In this document: positions 24,041-36,600 of the stretch, piece by piece
Position numbering within the stretch: position 1 is the first letter of the stretch
Layout of the letters: the number at the start of each line of letters is the position of its first letter
Source of the DNA: Liolophura sinensis
Lineage: Eukaryota; Mollusca; Polyplacophora; Chitonida; Chitonidae
DNA length: 64,000 nucleotides
Reading direction: 5' to 3'
NCBI RefSeq assembly: GCF_032854445.1
Contig: NC_088295.1
Location: 4,406,501 to 4,470,500, forward strand
Position numbers and translations under genes: made by a program
Notes under the pieces: model-generated
The model's database searches: none
Seen by the model: the letters and a program-made list of their open reading frames with translations, nothing else
What the model was told of the DNA's origin: nothing

Positions 24041-24426
24041 TGTTCATTTGACGATATGGTTGGCACAGGGTTCCGTTTGCCTACCAACTCATCCTTCTCT
24101 GTTTGGCAGAGGGCATTCTCTGTTGGATAGATAACCTGTGTAGAAACAGTCACACCTGTCACATTCTGTGTCTGCACCGCTTTACAGCTTGTGTTTACCT
24201 CACTCAAACTTCCATTCCCAGCTTCTGTACATGTGTTGATTCGCTGCTGATATGCTGACCTTCTCAGTTGGTCACGGCGAATGGTTGAAGGGGATTTCTT
24301 GATAGAACAAACGCTGGTTGTCAGCTGTGTCTCTGGTAGTTTTCCCCAGGTGAAGGTAACCTGCATAGACTGCCCATTATGGTGCTGAAGTGACCAGTGT
24401 GTCGGGTGTAGGCTTACCCCTAACAT
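23998..24426 (-). CDS. Gag-like or unknown small ORF of the LTR element
   Basis: 142 codons from an ATG at 24426. A basic stretch (KKSPSTIRRDQLRRSAYQQR) resembles basic segments seen in Gag-like ORFs of aquatic invertebrate elements, from general recollection only. There is no zinc knuckle. It overlaps the start of the chromodomain-like frame by about 43 bp in a different register. Confidence 0.35.
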   Translation of the reverse strand: MLGVSLHPTHWSLQHHNGQSMQVTFTWGKLPETQLTTSVCSIKKSPSTIRRDQLRRSAYQQRINTCTEAGNGSLSEVNTSCKAVQTQNVTGVTVSTQVIYPTENALCQTEKDELVGKRNPVPTISSNEHCALTTEPNSQRRF

Positions 24427-24727
24427 GCTAATGACATGATAATCTGGTACACATCTATGCTTGGCACTGTCACGTTGGTCATCTTAATTAATTCACAGCC
24501 GATGTCTTCTCTCTGGTACACGGGAAAGTTTAGGAACACAGAAGGTCCTAATTGCTCGGGTTGTACTCCACCAAATACAGTGATGCCGGTCACAATTTGT
24601 AATCAGATTCACACTAGCTGGTGTAACTTCAGCTATGGCACAATTGTATCACAGAGTCGGTGGTTCCGGGGCTCTGGGTGTACTTGACAAGTGACAGTAG
24701 GGCCTACATTTTTATACGAAAACATAC

Positions 24728-24916
24728 AGCATAGTAACAAGCAAGTTTTAGCAAGGTTTACAGATATACAATTCTAACAATAACGTACATGACTGGTCCT
24801 GATATGCAGCGTTGCGGTGGATTAAAACAGTGGGTGGTCACCAAGCCTACAGTTCCACTGCAAGACCAGATTAAAACAGACTATGTATAAGGCCTGCTAA
24901 CATTCACAATACAACA
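24728..24916 (-). repeat. 5' LTR of the minus-strand retroelement
   Basis: Partner of 23195-23383. The small divergence between the two LTRs implies an insertion that is not brand new. Confidence 0.75.
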
Positions 24917-25895
24917 AATGTGACCAACCAGCACTCTACTTATTAAGTTGGTAAATGTGTCCAAGCAGCGCTCTGCTTGTTAAGCTGATAAATGTGTCCA
25001 AGCAGCACTCTGCTTGCTAAGCTGATAAATGTGTCCAACCAGCACTCTGCTTGCTAAGCTGGTAAATGTGTCCAACCAGCACTGTGCTTGTTAAGCTGAT
25101 AAATGTGTCCAACCAGCACTCTGCTTGCTAAGCTGATAAATGTGTCCAAGCAGCACTCTGCTTACTAAGCTGATAAATGTGTCCAAGCAGCACTCTGCTT
25201 GCTAAGCTGATAAATGTGTCCAACCAGCACTCTGCTTACTAAGCTGATAAATGTGTCCAAGCAGCACTCTGCTTACTAAGCTGATAAATGTGTCCAAGCA
25301 GCACTCTGCTTGTTAAGCTGATAAATGTGTCCAACCAGCACTCTGCTTGTTAAGCTGATAAATGTGTCCAACCAGCACTCTGCTTGCTAAGCTGATAAAT
25401 GTGTCCAACCAGCACTCTGCTTGTTAAGCTGATAAATGTGTCCAACCAGCACTCTGCTTGTTAAGCTGATAAATGTGTCCAAGCAGCACTCTGCTTGCTA
25501 AGCTGATAAATGTGTCCAAGCAGCACTCTGCTTGCTAAGCTGATAAATGTGTCCAAGCAGCACTCTGCTTGCTAAGCTGATAAATGTGTGCAACTAGCAG
25601 TCTGCTTGTTAAGCTGATAAATGTGTCCAACCAGCACTCTGCTTGTTAAGCTGATAAATGTGTCCAAGCAGCACTCTGCTTGCTAAGCTGGTAAATGTGT
25701 CCAACCAGCACTCTGCTTGTTAAGCTGATAAATGTGTCCAACCAGCACTCTGCTTGCTAAGCTGATAAATGTGTGCAACCAGCAGTCTGCTTGTTAAGCT
25801 GATAAATGTGACCAACCAGCACTCTGCTTGTTAAGCTGATAATGTGTTCAACCAGCACTCTGCTTGCTAAGCTGGTAAATGTGTCCAAGCAGCAG
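24917..25895. repeat. 37-bp minisatellite, main block
   Basis: About 26 tandem copies of a 37-bp unit, roughly CAACCAGCACTCTGCTTG followed by CTAAGCTGATAAATGTGTC. Variants alternate CCAAC/CCAAG, GCTAAG/GTTAAG and GATAAA/GGTAAA in runs, the mark of recent local unit spreading. The block continues an array that starts at 23060 and is interrupted by the LTR element. Confidence 0.93.
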
Positions 25896-27024
25896 TCGTA
25901 TATTTGTTCATATATTTAAACAGCCCTGATATCATACATCATATAAGGTTACTTGATCGTTGTACACCGAATCATATGAATGGTTGAAAAAAGCACTGAT
26001 ACACTACAATGACGGGTTACATGCAGCAACAACTGTGTCTGAAAAACCATGAATATGTAATATAAAAACATAAAGTTTAATTCACGGCCAACATCGTCTT
26101 AGTTTCCACAGAACCCTTTTTGGTCGTTACACAGTGGAACATTCTGTCTCCACCCGACCCTAGCACCTGTGAAGCTTGGACTACCTGAGTACAAGACAGA
26201 TACAGACAGATTACTTGTGCATTTCATCTGTTTCTATCTAAATCTAACTGACCGTTACCAACGAGGTGTTCAAGTCCAACCCGGAAAGTTAAAAGAGTGC
26301 CGTGTGTCTCTTTCGGATCATGGTTGACAGTTAAGCTTCTTGAGTTTTCATCCAACACTGACTGACAGTTACCCATGATTTGTTGCATGTCCTTCCAATC
26401 CGTCATGGACAGTGGTTCTACCATTAAGCACCCGCCGCCATGGAACTGACACCCAACAAGTGTATCTCACGCCGTTTTAATCTGTAAGACTTGAATACAA
26501 TGAAATACACTCATATATCAGACTCAGTGATACGCCTTTAAGAAACTGAATGAGGCTTTTATTTGATTGCAAGTATTTTAATACAAAACGTGTTATATTT
26601 GTACGATTCCAATGCAGTTTTGTGCCAAATGAACGAGATAACTAACATTGGTGCTGACAAGAACCGCTTGTTTATCTGTCGCGTTATGTAAAAGTAGGTT
26701 TTCAAATTACTGTGGTAATTCAAACGTGTTTAACTTACAGCATTAATCTCAGGTGATTCAGAATTCATTTAAGGTGTAGATTAAGAAAGTGCCCTGCTAC
26801 ATTTCAAATAGGTGCATATCGTGGAGTTTAACAGAATATAGCAGTTCTATGACAAATGTCCAAATTCAAATTATTTGTTACTATCCATTCACGTATAGTT
26901 TCAAATCGATCTCTCCCAAAAACGCGCTTAATGTAACATTGATTGATTGATTGATTTTCAGTGATGACCAACGGAAACAAGTCCAGTTTACAGGCTCAAT
27001 CTGTCATGCATGCATTCATACAGT
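25896..27024. other. Unique sequence with one protein-like minus-strand frame
   Basis: Minus-strand frame 26224-26424 starts at a true ATG and reads like protein (MVEPLSMTDWKDMQQIMGNC), with no recognised family. It could be a transposon remnant. The remainder shows nothing. Confidence 0.3.
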
Positions 27025-27212
27025 CATAAATATTTATTTATTTATTTATTTGAGTGGTGTTTTACGCCGTACTCAAGAATATTTCACTTATACGACGGCG
27101 GTCAGCATCATGGTGGGAGGAAACCGGGCAGAGCCCGGGGAAAACCACGGCCATCCGCCTGTTGCTGGCAGACTTTCCCACGTACAGCTGGAGAGGAAGC
27201 AGACATAAATAT
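27025..27212 (-). mobile_element. SINE-like copy with 9-bp target duplication
   Basis: CATAAATAT at 27025-27033 and at 27204-27212 flank the copy. Left end (TTTA)n, then GGTGTTTTACGCCGTACTCA, then GGGCAGAGCCCGGGG and TTCCCACGTACAGCTGGAGA. The T-rich left end means the A-tail is on the minus strand. It lacks the tRNA-like head, so it is 5' truncated. Confidence 0.8.
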
Positions 27213-28587
27213 AATATAAGCATACTAATTTTATCATAAATACATGAAATACATGAAAATGTAATTGCTATATAAAACTTGACAGTTATTTACGTATTTT
27301 CCTTCTAATAACTCAGGTTTACCTGAGGTGTTATTCCTCAGGGAAATGTTGGGTGTTTTCACGAATTATATCAGCCTATGAAACATACATTCCAGCACAG
27401 TAGTGACCAGCGTACAACAACCTATACATGAATGGTAAAATGACATAAAAAGAAATTCTAGTGAAAATGAAAACTTTAAAGTAAAAGACAATAAATGAAA
27501 GTGACACCATCGGATGTTCACAAATATTTGAATTCTTATCTGAGCTTTATGGACCCTATTTAGATTCTCGGATGTCCATAATGACACCCTTGCCCTTTCC
27601 ACTTTGACCTTTCCCTCTGGGGAACCTTTCCCCCCAAAGTAGGAAAGGTCCAAGCTGTGTAGGCTGTTGTTAATTCCCCTCTTTAAGATGTCCTAGAGAA
27701 AAAATTCTAGTGAAGTGAAGTGAATTATGTAATGTGTTTGTGACGTCATCGAGGCTCAACTTCCCACTATTTGACATAACTTAATTCTGATGGAATAGAC
27801 TTTTAAGGGGAATGTCTTAAGATATCGTCGTCAGTGGTTTGTCAGATGTCGAGGCATTCAGTTGTACTTTATTATATGAATAAATGAAATCTCCGTGGTA
27901 AGTACTATAGAGAGATGCACGCCATTAAGATGGTAAGATAACCTGTTTAGGGCGTATGTAGCATGTCATCTATCTAGAACGGAGATAAAGCGTTGCTTCC
28001 TGGAATGACTGCCCAAATCTCACAAAGCCATCGTAGGCTAGGCTCATAGTAACTACTATGGCGACATGCAGAAGCCTTAACGTGCCATGATAGTTACATT
28101 TAATTCACTTTTGGTAGTTACTTAATCTGCGATATCTTTGTGAAACGGAGATCATTTCCACAGAAGAAATTTTGGCGAAAATCAAATTTTAACAACTCAA
28201 AATATAAAGTGCTAAAAATTTTTAGTTTTTTATATAACCCTTCAAATGGTCCAAATATAGAAGTTTAAATTGGAGTTCAAATGTTGACCAAAGTGAAACC
28301 CAGCATTGTGGAACCAGCTCGTGGGTGCTGATTTCTTGACGCGTATCATACATCGATCCATCAGGTGACGTGCCGCCTTGTTACTGTATCTGTGATATAG
28401 GCCCTACTGTCAGAATCCTTTATCATAAGTATAGCGATATGTAACACAACCGCTGAATGTTCGGCGACGAATATATATATACATGTATTTCTCCACTAAC
28501 ATTTATAATATTTTAACCTCCATTTAAAAATTACATTGGTGGAAAAATTAATGATGGCCAAAATAATCTGGAAAGGTATGAAAAATG
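27213..28587. other. Non-coding, nothing recognised
   Basis: AT-rich. Short frames only. Confidence 0.45.
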
Positions 28588-28792
28588 TCATCTGGGCATA
28601 TATTCCACCGGATGCTATTTCGGCATCTATTCCAGCAGATGTCATCTGGGCATATATTCCACCGGATGCTATTTCGGCATCTATTCCAGCAGATGTCATC
28701 TCGGCATATATTTCAACGGATGTCATTTCCACATATCCCACCGGATGTCATTTCGGCATTTATTCCAGCGGATGACATCTCAGCATATATTC
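28588..28792. repeat. 27-bp minisatellite in 54-bp pairs
   Basis: Alternating monomers CATCTGGGCATATATTCCAC and CTATTTCGGCATCTATTCCA give a 54-bp dimer repeated nearly exactly twice, then diverged monomers. About seven monomers. Confidence 0.88.
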
Positions 28793-29486
28793 CATTCATC
28801 ACTCATATGTTTGTTCACTTATTAGACAAATAAAATTTACAAAAAAAGAGAAGAAAACAGCGGACAGTCATGTTGTATTGGATTTTCACTGATTAGTATG
28901 CTAGAAAGTATTATGTACACAATCTATACCCACATGTATAACGTCATGAACAGATGTCGACAACTGATACAAATGCTTGTTCATTTCTGTGAGGAAAACA
29001 CTTTTGTAACGAGAAAAGACTTTGTAGAAAAAACAGGTAAAAAGTTTCGGACCTGAAGGCTTTATTTCAAAATTTATAGTATGTGTTGTTGACAGACATT
29101 TTTTGCAGAAATTAATGTCAAAAATATAGGATGGAAAAAGAAATTAAGTAGGATTTTTTTTTCAATAAAAATAAGATAAAGTCTCAAATACAAGTAAGTG
29201 CAAAGCATATAAAATGCAAAAGTGTTGGAAATATACGGATAGATAATTTGTCAAAAATGGAATGTGTGATTGTACAGGGGTCAAAAATACATCTGTGAAA
29301 ATTAGTCTCAAAAATATTTGCAAGGAACGTTTTCTTGTAGAATTTGTAAGGAACATGAATGGGGATTCCATAAATACTTACTTGTATATGTAGAAAGTAA
29401 AGGTGCGAGGAGATGCACGTGTTTAAAACATAAATAATAATAGGCAGTTGTTAAGCCCTGTCGCCACAGAGAGCAATGTGTGCAAT
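28793..29486. other. Non-coding, nothing recognised
   Basis: AT-rich, no convincing frame. Confidence 0.45.
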
Positions 29487-29741
29487 GTGTGCTCTATGCA
29501 CAGAATCATACACTCAACCCCGGCAATGAAATCCGAACGCGGAAAAAATACTGATTAATTTTATATAAAGTGTGTGCTCTATGCACAGAATCATACACTG
29601 AACCCCGGCAATGAAATCCGAACGCGGAAAAAATACTGGTTAATTTTATATAAAGTGTGTGCTCTATGCACAGAATCATACACTGAACCCCGGCAATGAA
29701 GTCCGAACGCGGAAAAATACTGGTTAATTTTATATAAAGTA
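29487..29741. repeat. Three tandem 85-bp units
   Basis: GTGTGCTCTATGCACAGAAT starts at 29487, 29572 and 29657 (exact 85-bp period). Units differ by very few bases and include a CCCCGGCAATGAAATCCGAA core. Confidence 0.94.
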
Positions 29742-29997
29742 AGTTAATGTTATATAAAGACATTATCATTTTCAATGTATACATCGCATTGTTGCCAGAC
29801 GACAACTATAAGTAAAAGGAATCTTAATGAAAAACTTTGAACGGTGCTTGAGGATACAGCTGTTTGGTACATTGTGAAAAATGACGTGGTTGCAATTGTG
29901 ATGTCATTGCTTAAAAAGAAATATGCAAAGGGTATTGTTCCAATAGTGTTGAAGATAAAGAGCTTGACAGAAAGCGTGCTTGCTGTAAACGTATTCA

Positions 29998-30567
29998 GAA
30001 GGTATAATTGTGTAAAGAGCATTACTACCTAAAGAAGGTATAATTGAGTAAAGAGCATTGCTACCTACAGAAGGTATAATTGTGTGAAGAGCATTGCTAC
30101 CTACAGAAGGTATAATTGAGTAAAGGGCATTGCTACCTACAGAAGGTATAATTGAGTAAAGAGCATTGCTACCTACAGAATGTATAACTGAGTAAAGAGT
30201 ATTGCTACCTATAGAATGTATAATTGAGTAAAGAGCATTGCTACATGCGGAAGGTATAATTGTGTAAAGAGTATTGCTACCTACAAAAGATATAATTGTG
30301 TAAAGAGTATTGCTACCTACAGAATGGATAATTGAGTAAAGAGTATTGCTACCTACAGAATGCATAATTGGGTAAAGAGCATTCCTACATACAGAATGTA
30401 TAACTGAGTAAAGAGCATTGCTACCTACAGAAGATCTAACTGTGTAAAGAGCAATGCTACCTACAGAAGATCTAACTGTGTAAAGAGCAATGCTACCTAC
30501 AGAAGGTATAACTGAGTAAAGAGCAATGCTACCTACAGAAGGTATAACTGAATAAAGAGTATTACTC
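29998..30567. repeat. 36-bp minisatellite (about 16 copies)
   Basis: Unit TACAGAAGGTATAATTGAGT then AAAGAGCATTGCTACC. The 36-bp period keeps a 153-codon minus-strand frame open (12-residue repeat with VGSNALYSII). This is a repeat by-product. Confidence 0.93.
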
Positions 30568-31560
30568 CATATAAGTATAATTGTGTTGAAAACTGCTAAC
30601 TGCAGAGAATCTTAAGGATGGGCATAACGCGGAAGTTTCTGCTCTAAACTTTGTTCCAGTAAAAAGTTATCCCAAAATTTGCAAATCTTAAATTAAGATT
30701 TATATTTTATCTTAGACGGTTTTCATTGACTTTGTACTCTGTGGGTGACTCTGTAGGTGACATGAAACTTTAGAATGTCTTCAAGATGATATGAGGAGTT
30801 TTCAAAAGAGGTTTGTTGTGTGCCGTCTGTTAATGCTAACAATATCAGAGACATTTTGGGGCTACTTAAGCCTGATTTTCCGAGATGTCTAGGGACAATC
30901 ATTAAACATATAGTGTAGTTGAAATGACCCAGTGACAGCACAAGTCTCATGTATCATGACAAGTACCCTTCTGTGTGATGATTTCGATCCATCCTCGCTT
31001 AACCTATCTCTAATAAACAGCATGGCCTGTGGTTACATTTTATCCATATTTGTGCACATGATAGACTTACTTTTATTGTGGTCCTTATGTTCTTGTACAG
31101 GCATTGCTAATCCAACCGAGCGCTGAGTAGACCACTCGGTAATCACCCGGTCTGTTTTAGGCTGCCTAAGAGTTTTGCAATAATCTACATACGACAATGT
31201 ATGGTCATATATAAATAGCTACTTACAAACTATTATAATGTTAAGCTGATCTACCGTGTGACTTACTTGGTGACCTAAGTGGCTAGAACCTGCGTACCTG
31301 CATACAATAACAAACCCCACCCCCTCCCCCTAAATTCACATTCATAGGCGAGAAAGTGCCAGAGTTACAGTAAAAAAATGATTACATGAATACAGGTATG
31401 TTATTGGCATGCTAGTCAGCTAGTTGACCAAGGCCCACTAACATAACCTTGCTACAGACATTGATTCGCACAGGTGAGAGGTAAGGTGTGTCGTTGCTGA
31501 CTTTGTCAGCTATCGACAACATTTTAAGGACAACCATACAGCAGTTTCCGGGTTAAATCG
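30568..31560. other. Non-coding, nothing recognised
   Basis: No ORF or repeat that I can support. Confidence 0.45.
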
Positions 31561-32442
31561 CCTCTCTCGTCTGACGACGAAGAGGCAAATCAACGTGAAC
31601 GTTGAAGAGTAAAGCGCAGTAGAGTAATAGCTAGAGCTAACCCGCCAGCTATAACCTAACTGTAATGGCGGACTATCTGTGATAGCCAATCAACGCCCAG
31701 CGCACTGTATGCATATGTATGACTAGATAGGCGAAAAAATTGTGATACAAGTGACAATGGGCTGTTGATATATAGAGATTAATCTTCCCAAAGTAGCTTC
31801 TCTACCTCTACAGGTAACTTCCGAGGACTTGTGGAAAGTTGGCCGGACTGCTCGACCATCGTCACCAGACCAGGTTTCTTGTAACCGGAGTTCCGGGCAG
31901 TTGGGAACTGTTCCAACCCAACAAGGTGATCCTCTTCTCTAACTCTGTTGAACAGCTCCTCCATTACGTTCTCGCTCTGTCCCACAGTTCAGGAACCCTC
32001 AATTGCCCGCTTCACAGTGTTCGGCTGGCTCATTATCATGTGAAAAGCTGTTGTTGGGGGTCCTTTGGCAGTTTCCCTACAAACCAACTTTCTATGAGGC
32101 ATTTCGATAATCCTGGGTTCTGCTCAGCTTATTTCGGAACAGAATACAATTGGCTAAGCAGAGCTTTGGCTTGTGTGACGACGGCGTCCAGTGGCGTATC
32201 GCTTGACTAGACATCCAGGTAAACAGTTCGATCTACAGTAGTGTTTTAGCCCTGAAGCTGGGAGCAGCTCAGCGTGACCAACCTTCCCCCTGTGCCTCCA
32301 AATCACCGCCAGACACTTTCCGTCTCTGGACAGCCATATCTGAGCAGGGTAGATGCCACTGGGACGGGCAGGAAAGCTACTTTAGTCCCATACACCTGAG
32401 AAGCTCCTGAATTTTCTCCTGGTTTACAATTAAGAAGTTTTA
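31561..32442 (+). promoter_or_regulatory. Possible promoter and 5' UTR region of distal exon E1a
   Basis: Non-repetitive sequence before the 32443 ATG. It has a CCAAT motif (GCCAATCAAC near 31686), a TATA-like ATATATAG near 31768 and a dyad CAACGTGAACGTTG at 31591-31604. A protein-like open frame on the minus strand (ATG at 31964, end at 31779) overlaps it without any recognised family. Placement of a promoter here is inference from proximity. Confidence 0.25.
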
Positions 32443-32515
32443 ATGAGAAATCCCGAGCCGTGCGAGGAGACAACTCCAATGGACGCCATGTCCCAGCCAG
32501 AAAAGTCGGCCAAAG
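32443..32515 (+). CDS. Pax2/5/8: Candidate alternative first coding exon of Pax2/5/8, distal (E1a)
   Basis: Seen: ATG at 32443 follows an in-frame TAA at 32431-32433. The frame runs 24 codons (start MRNPEPCEETTPMDAM, end PEKSAK) to a consensus donor G|GTAAGA (GT at 32516-32517) in phase 1. Splicing to 61483 gives SAKG-HGGVNQ, again with Gly at paired-domain position 1. The last bases before the donor and the donor itself (GCCAAAGGTAAGAT) are identical to those of exon E1b 16 kb downstream. The intron to the common exon would be 28967 bp. Short, acidic N-termini of this kind suit Pax2/5/8 proteins. The upstream 800 bp have no large repeat and include a CCAAT motif near 31686. Two further in-frame ATGs in the exon could also initiate. 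It is unproven without transcripts. Confidence 0.6.
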
Positions 32516-35290
32516 GTAAGATATACTACATCTTCACAACTTCTTACAAAACTTTTCTCGCAGTGGATTCACGTCAATAATACCTGACAATGTGTTTTGT
32601 GTTTTGGCTTTGTATCGGTGCTGTCTTTATACTCCTGTGCTGTCTTGTGTGAATATTGTCATTTTTCATGTATATGGAAGGTCGTAGAATAAAGCCGACG
32701 AGCACAACATATTATAACCTGGGTATTACTGTAGCTCAGCACCTCATAGCGCATAGTATAATTATATGAAGTTGAACATATTATAGCCGGTACGCTTTAC
32801 CAACAAATTATGGACTACTTTTTCAAAGCCGTTCATTCGAACATATTAAAAATGGGTTTTCATTTCAAGGCAAATATTACGGACAATTTTTTTCAAGGTA
32901 GCTGTTTTTTTTCTGTAAATTTTTTTTGTCGTCTTAAATGATAAGGAAGACCAGAAAGTTTAGTTTTTTTATTGATATCTCAGTATATGTTTTTAAGTAG
33001 ATATTAGTGTATGTGTTTTGCTGTTTACGGTTGAGGAACGCTGAAGTGACAGTAGCTGAATGGCGGTGGACTGATGTACTGCCCCACCCACATATCGATC
33101 TGCCCGTCCCCAGCCCGGCCCACCCCAATCCATCCACTAACACGCCAACATGCATACACGACTTGTATCTGTAAAACACCAACCTTAACAAAGCTCTACG
33201 ATAAATCATGTTTTCTCTTTTCTTCTTGTACAAAATTGGAGTTTCGACAGTGGTACGCTATGAAAACCTATAAACCTGCAGATGTATTTATACTATAAAG
33301 TTACAATATTCCCACCAAACGGGGTTCGTGTGGAATCTCACCTGTACAGCATAAATATTTATATAACGCCTGTCCACATGAATATTGAGAAAATACAAGT
33401 AAGGTAACATCTGGTGATATGACTGAGCCACACTGTCAGACTAGATGTCCACGGTGACTGTACAACGTTGTTTACAGAACCATTCCGTCAACCTTCATTG
33501 TGAAATATCAACTATAATGTTTTATTTAGCCCTTGGTGGTGTTCTTTATGTGACCAAAATATACAAACGACTAGCTTGCAAAGTTTGAAATATAAATCGC
33601 TCTTACCGTCTTTTAAGCCATGACAAAAACATCTGTACACTAAACTCATTAGGCGGAATATTATGTCATTTTTTTTCTCTCTAATTAAAAACAATCGCTG
33701 AAACAAGATTATAGTTTTGGGGAACAAATTTCAGTTTGTTGTTAGCTATAAATAGTTGCTGACATAAACATCACTTAGGCTTAATTTTTTTTGGAAGCTG
33801 GTGGTTAAAAACATGACCTACGACTGAATTTCGAAACATAACTTACCCAGAAACTTGACAGCGTAACTTTAACACTAACAATCTTTATCAAATTGGCAAG
33901 AAATTTATTTATGTACAAATTAATTTGTCAAAACCGTTTTTTTCCCGATTCGTGTTTTAAATAATATTATGCTTACTTTTACATAAAAAATAGTAAGTTG
34001 CCATGCCATAATCGGTGGCTTTGGGCTTGTCCCAGTCTGTACAGCAGCTAGACTCTAGTTGTGTGAGACGTTTACTGACTTCACGGGAAAGTCTTGTCGC
34101 TCCTTACACTGGTAACCTCTAGATTGTTTCCTGTGGCTCAATACTTACAAACCAGATTTCTATTCGGGACTGGATTGTGTTCTGTTTTGTTTAACATTCC
34201 TCTGTACCGTTTCCACAAGCTGAAAATGGCTGCTTTAGAATTAGCTTGTTCTGACGACTGTGTCATGTGGAGAAAGGTACTTTTTGGGTTTGAGAAGACA
34301 ATAGGGCCTGCAATTATGTAAGGGTCAGTGGTCACTGTAGGAGGCTGCTGTCCCCACAAGGCGATTAGACCAACTCCCTCTGTAAAGCATTTCCTCCCAC
34401 CGAGAAGCTCTAAGCCTTCAGTATTGATTTGTATGTTTACTTTAAGCTAGCTGCCACTTGTTTCCATGAATCTTTTCTCTTCACTTCAGAACCTGTTAAC
34501 ATAGACACCACCCACTCGACAAACCGGCTGACCGACCCCCCTCCTCCCTGCCCCTCCCGCACCCCAACCCTCCTCTATATCCCACCCTAACCTTTCAGTC
34601 TGCTTCCCCTATGCATGCTTGTCTACAAAACACCTTATGGTGCAACAGATTTCAATAGGTGTTCCTGTTGTGAAATGCGGTGACTTGGTAAAAGGCTCCC
34701 CTCCAGGATCTCCGTGTCTGGACAGGCATTCGGATTTTAGCATACAGAGTGACTTAGTCTGCCACATATGTCTAATTTGGAATAATGTATATGTAATTCT
34801 TAAACCAACTGAAAATTATTGGTTAATTGTTAAATACAACATAGACAGGATCCCCCTCCCCCCCCCCCATTCCTCAATTCTACTCACAGTATTTTGGTAT
34901 AAGTTTGATATAGTAATTTTAACAAACGCACAGATATTTTTTAAATTCATCAAAATTATGTTTTTGTTATTCGGATTTCTGCCCTTTATAACTCTTCATC
35001 CTCACTTGTAGTCGGTGGAAATCACTGCTCCAGTAGATTTATTCTACCACTGTACTGTGTGGGTTATTTACCAGTTTGCTGTAGGACGTCTATACCTTGG
35101 GTATAAGGTTACTATCAGAGTTAATTACAGGTGTACTATTATGGGATTCCTTCACCTATGTATCGTTGGAGTTATTTACCTGGAGAACTGAGGGTCCAAT
35201 TTACCAACCTGCCGTGCCAGTTATGTATGTTGGCACTCAGAGCTTATTATCTCTGGGTAAAATAGAGCCCGTTTTCCAGCGAACTATAAA
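32516..35290. other. First part of the long Pax2/5/8 5' intron; nothing else recognised
   Basis: Starts GTAAGA after exon E1a. AT-rich, with C-rich patches at 34500-34600 and 34858-34868. No convincing coding sequence. Confidence 0.4.
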
Positions 35291-35550
35291 ACTTACTTAC
35301 CAGTTTACCATATGATATATTTACCAGTTCATTATTTCATATTTTTACATGAATTGTTGTGTAGGACTATCTGACATATTTACCTGAAGAGCTGTGTAGG
35401 ACAATCTGACATATTTACCTGAAGTGCTGTGTGGGACTATCTGATATATTTACCAGTTTACCAAGAATCTATTTACCTCGTATATCATAAGACAATTGTC
35501 CTGCAGTTATTATATATGATTTATTTACCTGTGCACTATGAAGTAATCTG
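35291..35550. repeat. Degenerate repeats (GACATATTTACCTG)
   Basis: About six diverged units of roughly 35-45 bp sharing GTGTAGGACTATCTGACATA then TTTACCTGAAG. Confidence 0.65.
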
Positions 35551-36300
35551 CGAACACGCATGTATGTGTTTCCTGCATGTTGACTATTTACTAGTGTATG
35601 TCATTGTGTAAAACTCACGATTGACAGCATGACACCCATCCTTCCCAATCTCCACCCAGCCCTCCAGTGCCCCGTCATTTTGTTGTACACCGAGTTAGCT
35701 GATTGTCTCCTTTGTTACACAGATACGCACATTCAGCCATGGAATGTTTTACCAATGAAAAATTTTGTAGATTCAGAAAATAACCATTAAGAATGTGTGT
35801 TAAGATGCCTATTTGAGGTTAATGATAGGCGTCAAGGTACAGTATATGTGAGCGTGGCTGGAGAGCAAGGAGGATGACTCTGCCGAATACCACACGAAAA
35901 TGCCCCCAGGATATGCGCTATTCGAGAGGCTTTTTAACTGGCAAAATATTAGTATGTATACATCAGTATATTTGCGTTTGAGATATAACACGAAGGTTGA
36001 GGTTGTCAGCTTGCAGCGTGGAGAGAGGGTTTGTGCGCTTTGCACACTGATATAGAAGACATATATGTATATGAAGCTAATAATTATTATGTATGTATAC
36101 AGACAAGCGTGTTTTAGTGGGGGAGAGGGTGGTTATGAATTCATCGCCTGAGACTTTTGTACATATTTGCATGATAGATATTCGACTTTTGGCTCGCTCA
36201 CTGGGTAGGAAGGTCTGAGCATACCTTACGGATTTGTAGCGTCCCCTGTCATAAATGAATACTGTCCACATCCTAACCTTTCGACATCACAGCCTACTCT
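35551..36300. other. Non-coding, nothing recognised
   Basis: Minus-strand frames at 35809-36045 and 36077-36271 have no family features. Confidence 0.4.
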
Positions 36301-36600
36301 TTCACTGAATAGCCATATTCATTTCTGAAAACGTAAAGGATTTTATTATTTTTTTTTTACTTTTCTGTGCATTCGAAATTCCTCCGTGAAGGTTTTTTTT
36401 TGTACTGAATAGTCATAGTTTTGCTTACAAACATTCGAATTTTCACCGGCAATTGTGTAGTATTTTACTTTAAAGTTTTAATTTTCCGCTGCGAAGGTGT
36501 AATGTTTTACTGAATTTTCAATTATCTCTGCTGCAAATGTTTTTTTTTGTTTTTTTTTGACTGAGTGTTTTACTGTGCAGTCTGTGGTTGCTGTTGCACA
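36301..36600. repeat. T-rich degenerate tandem repeat
   Basis: Units of about 65-70 bp with a T-rich run, TACTGAAT and a CTGCGAAGGT or CTGCAAATGT segment, about four diverged copies. Confidence 0.5.

Larger units (their letters stand above)
23195..24916 (-). mobile_element. Non-autonomous LTR retrotransposon inserted in 37-bp array
   Basis: Two direct repeats of 189 bp (23195-23383 and 24728-24916) flank 1.34 kb. Read on the minus strand, the repeats begin TGTTGTATTGTGAATG. The 3' copy is preceded immediately by a polypurine tract AAGGGAGAAA (plus positions 23384-23393), as expected for a 3' LTR. Inside are two minus-strand frames in different registers, one with a chromodomain-like segment. 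No protease, reverse transcriptase, RNase H or integrase core is present, so the element is non-autonomous or internally deleted. No clear primer-binding site follows the 5' LTR. AATGT occurs at 23183-23187 and again at 24917-24921, consistent with a 5-bp target duplication in an array unit, though seven extra bases separate the left copy from the LTR edge. Confidence 0.75.

Noticed and set aside
24917-25895. CRISPR array
   Set aside because: The repeats are directly contiguous with no unique spacers, and the genome is animal.
29904-30365. 153-codon minus-strand repeat protein
   Set aside because: By-product of the 36-bp array, whose period is a multiple of three.
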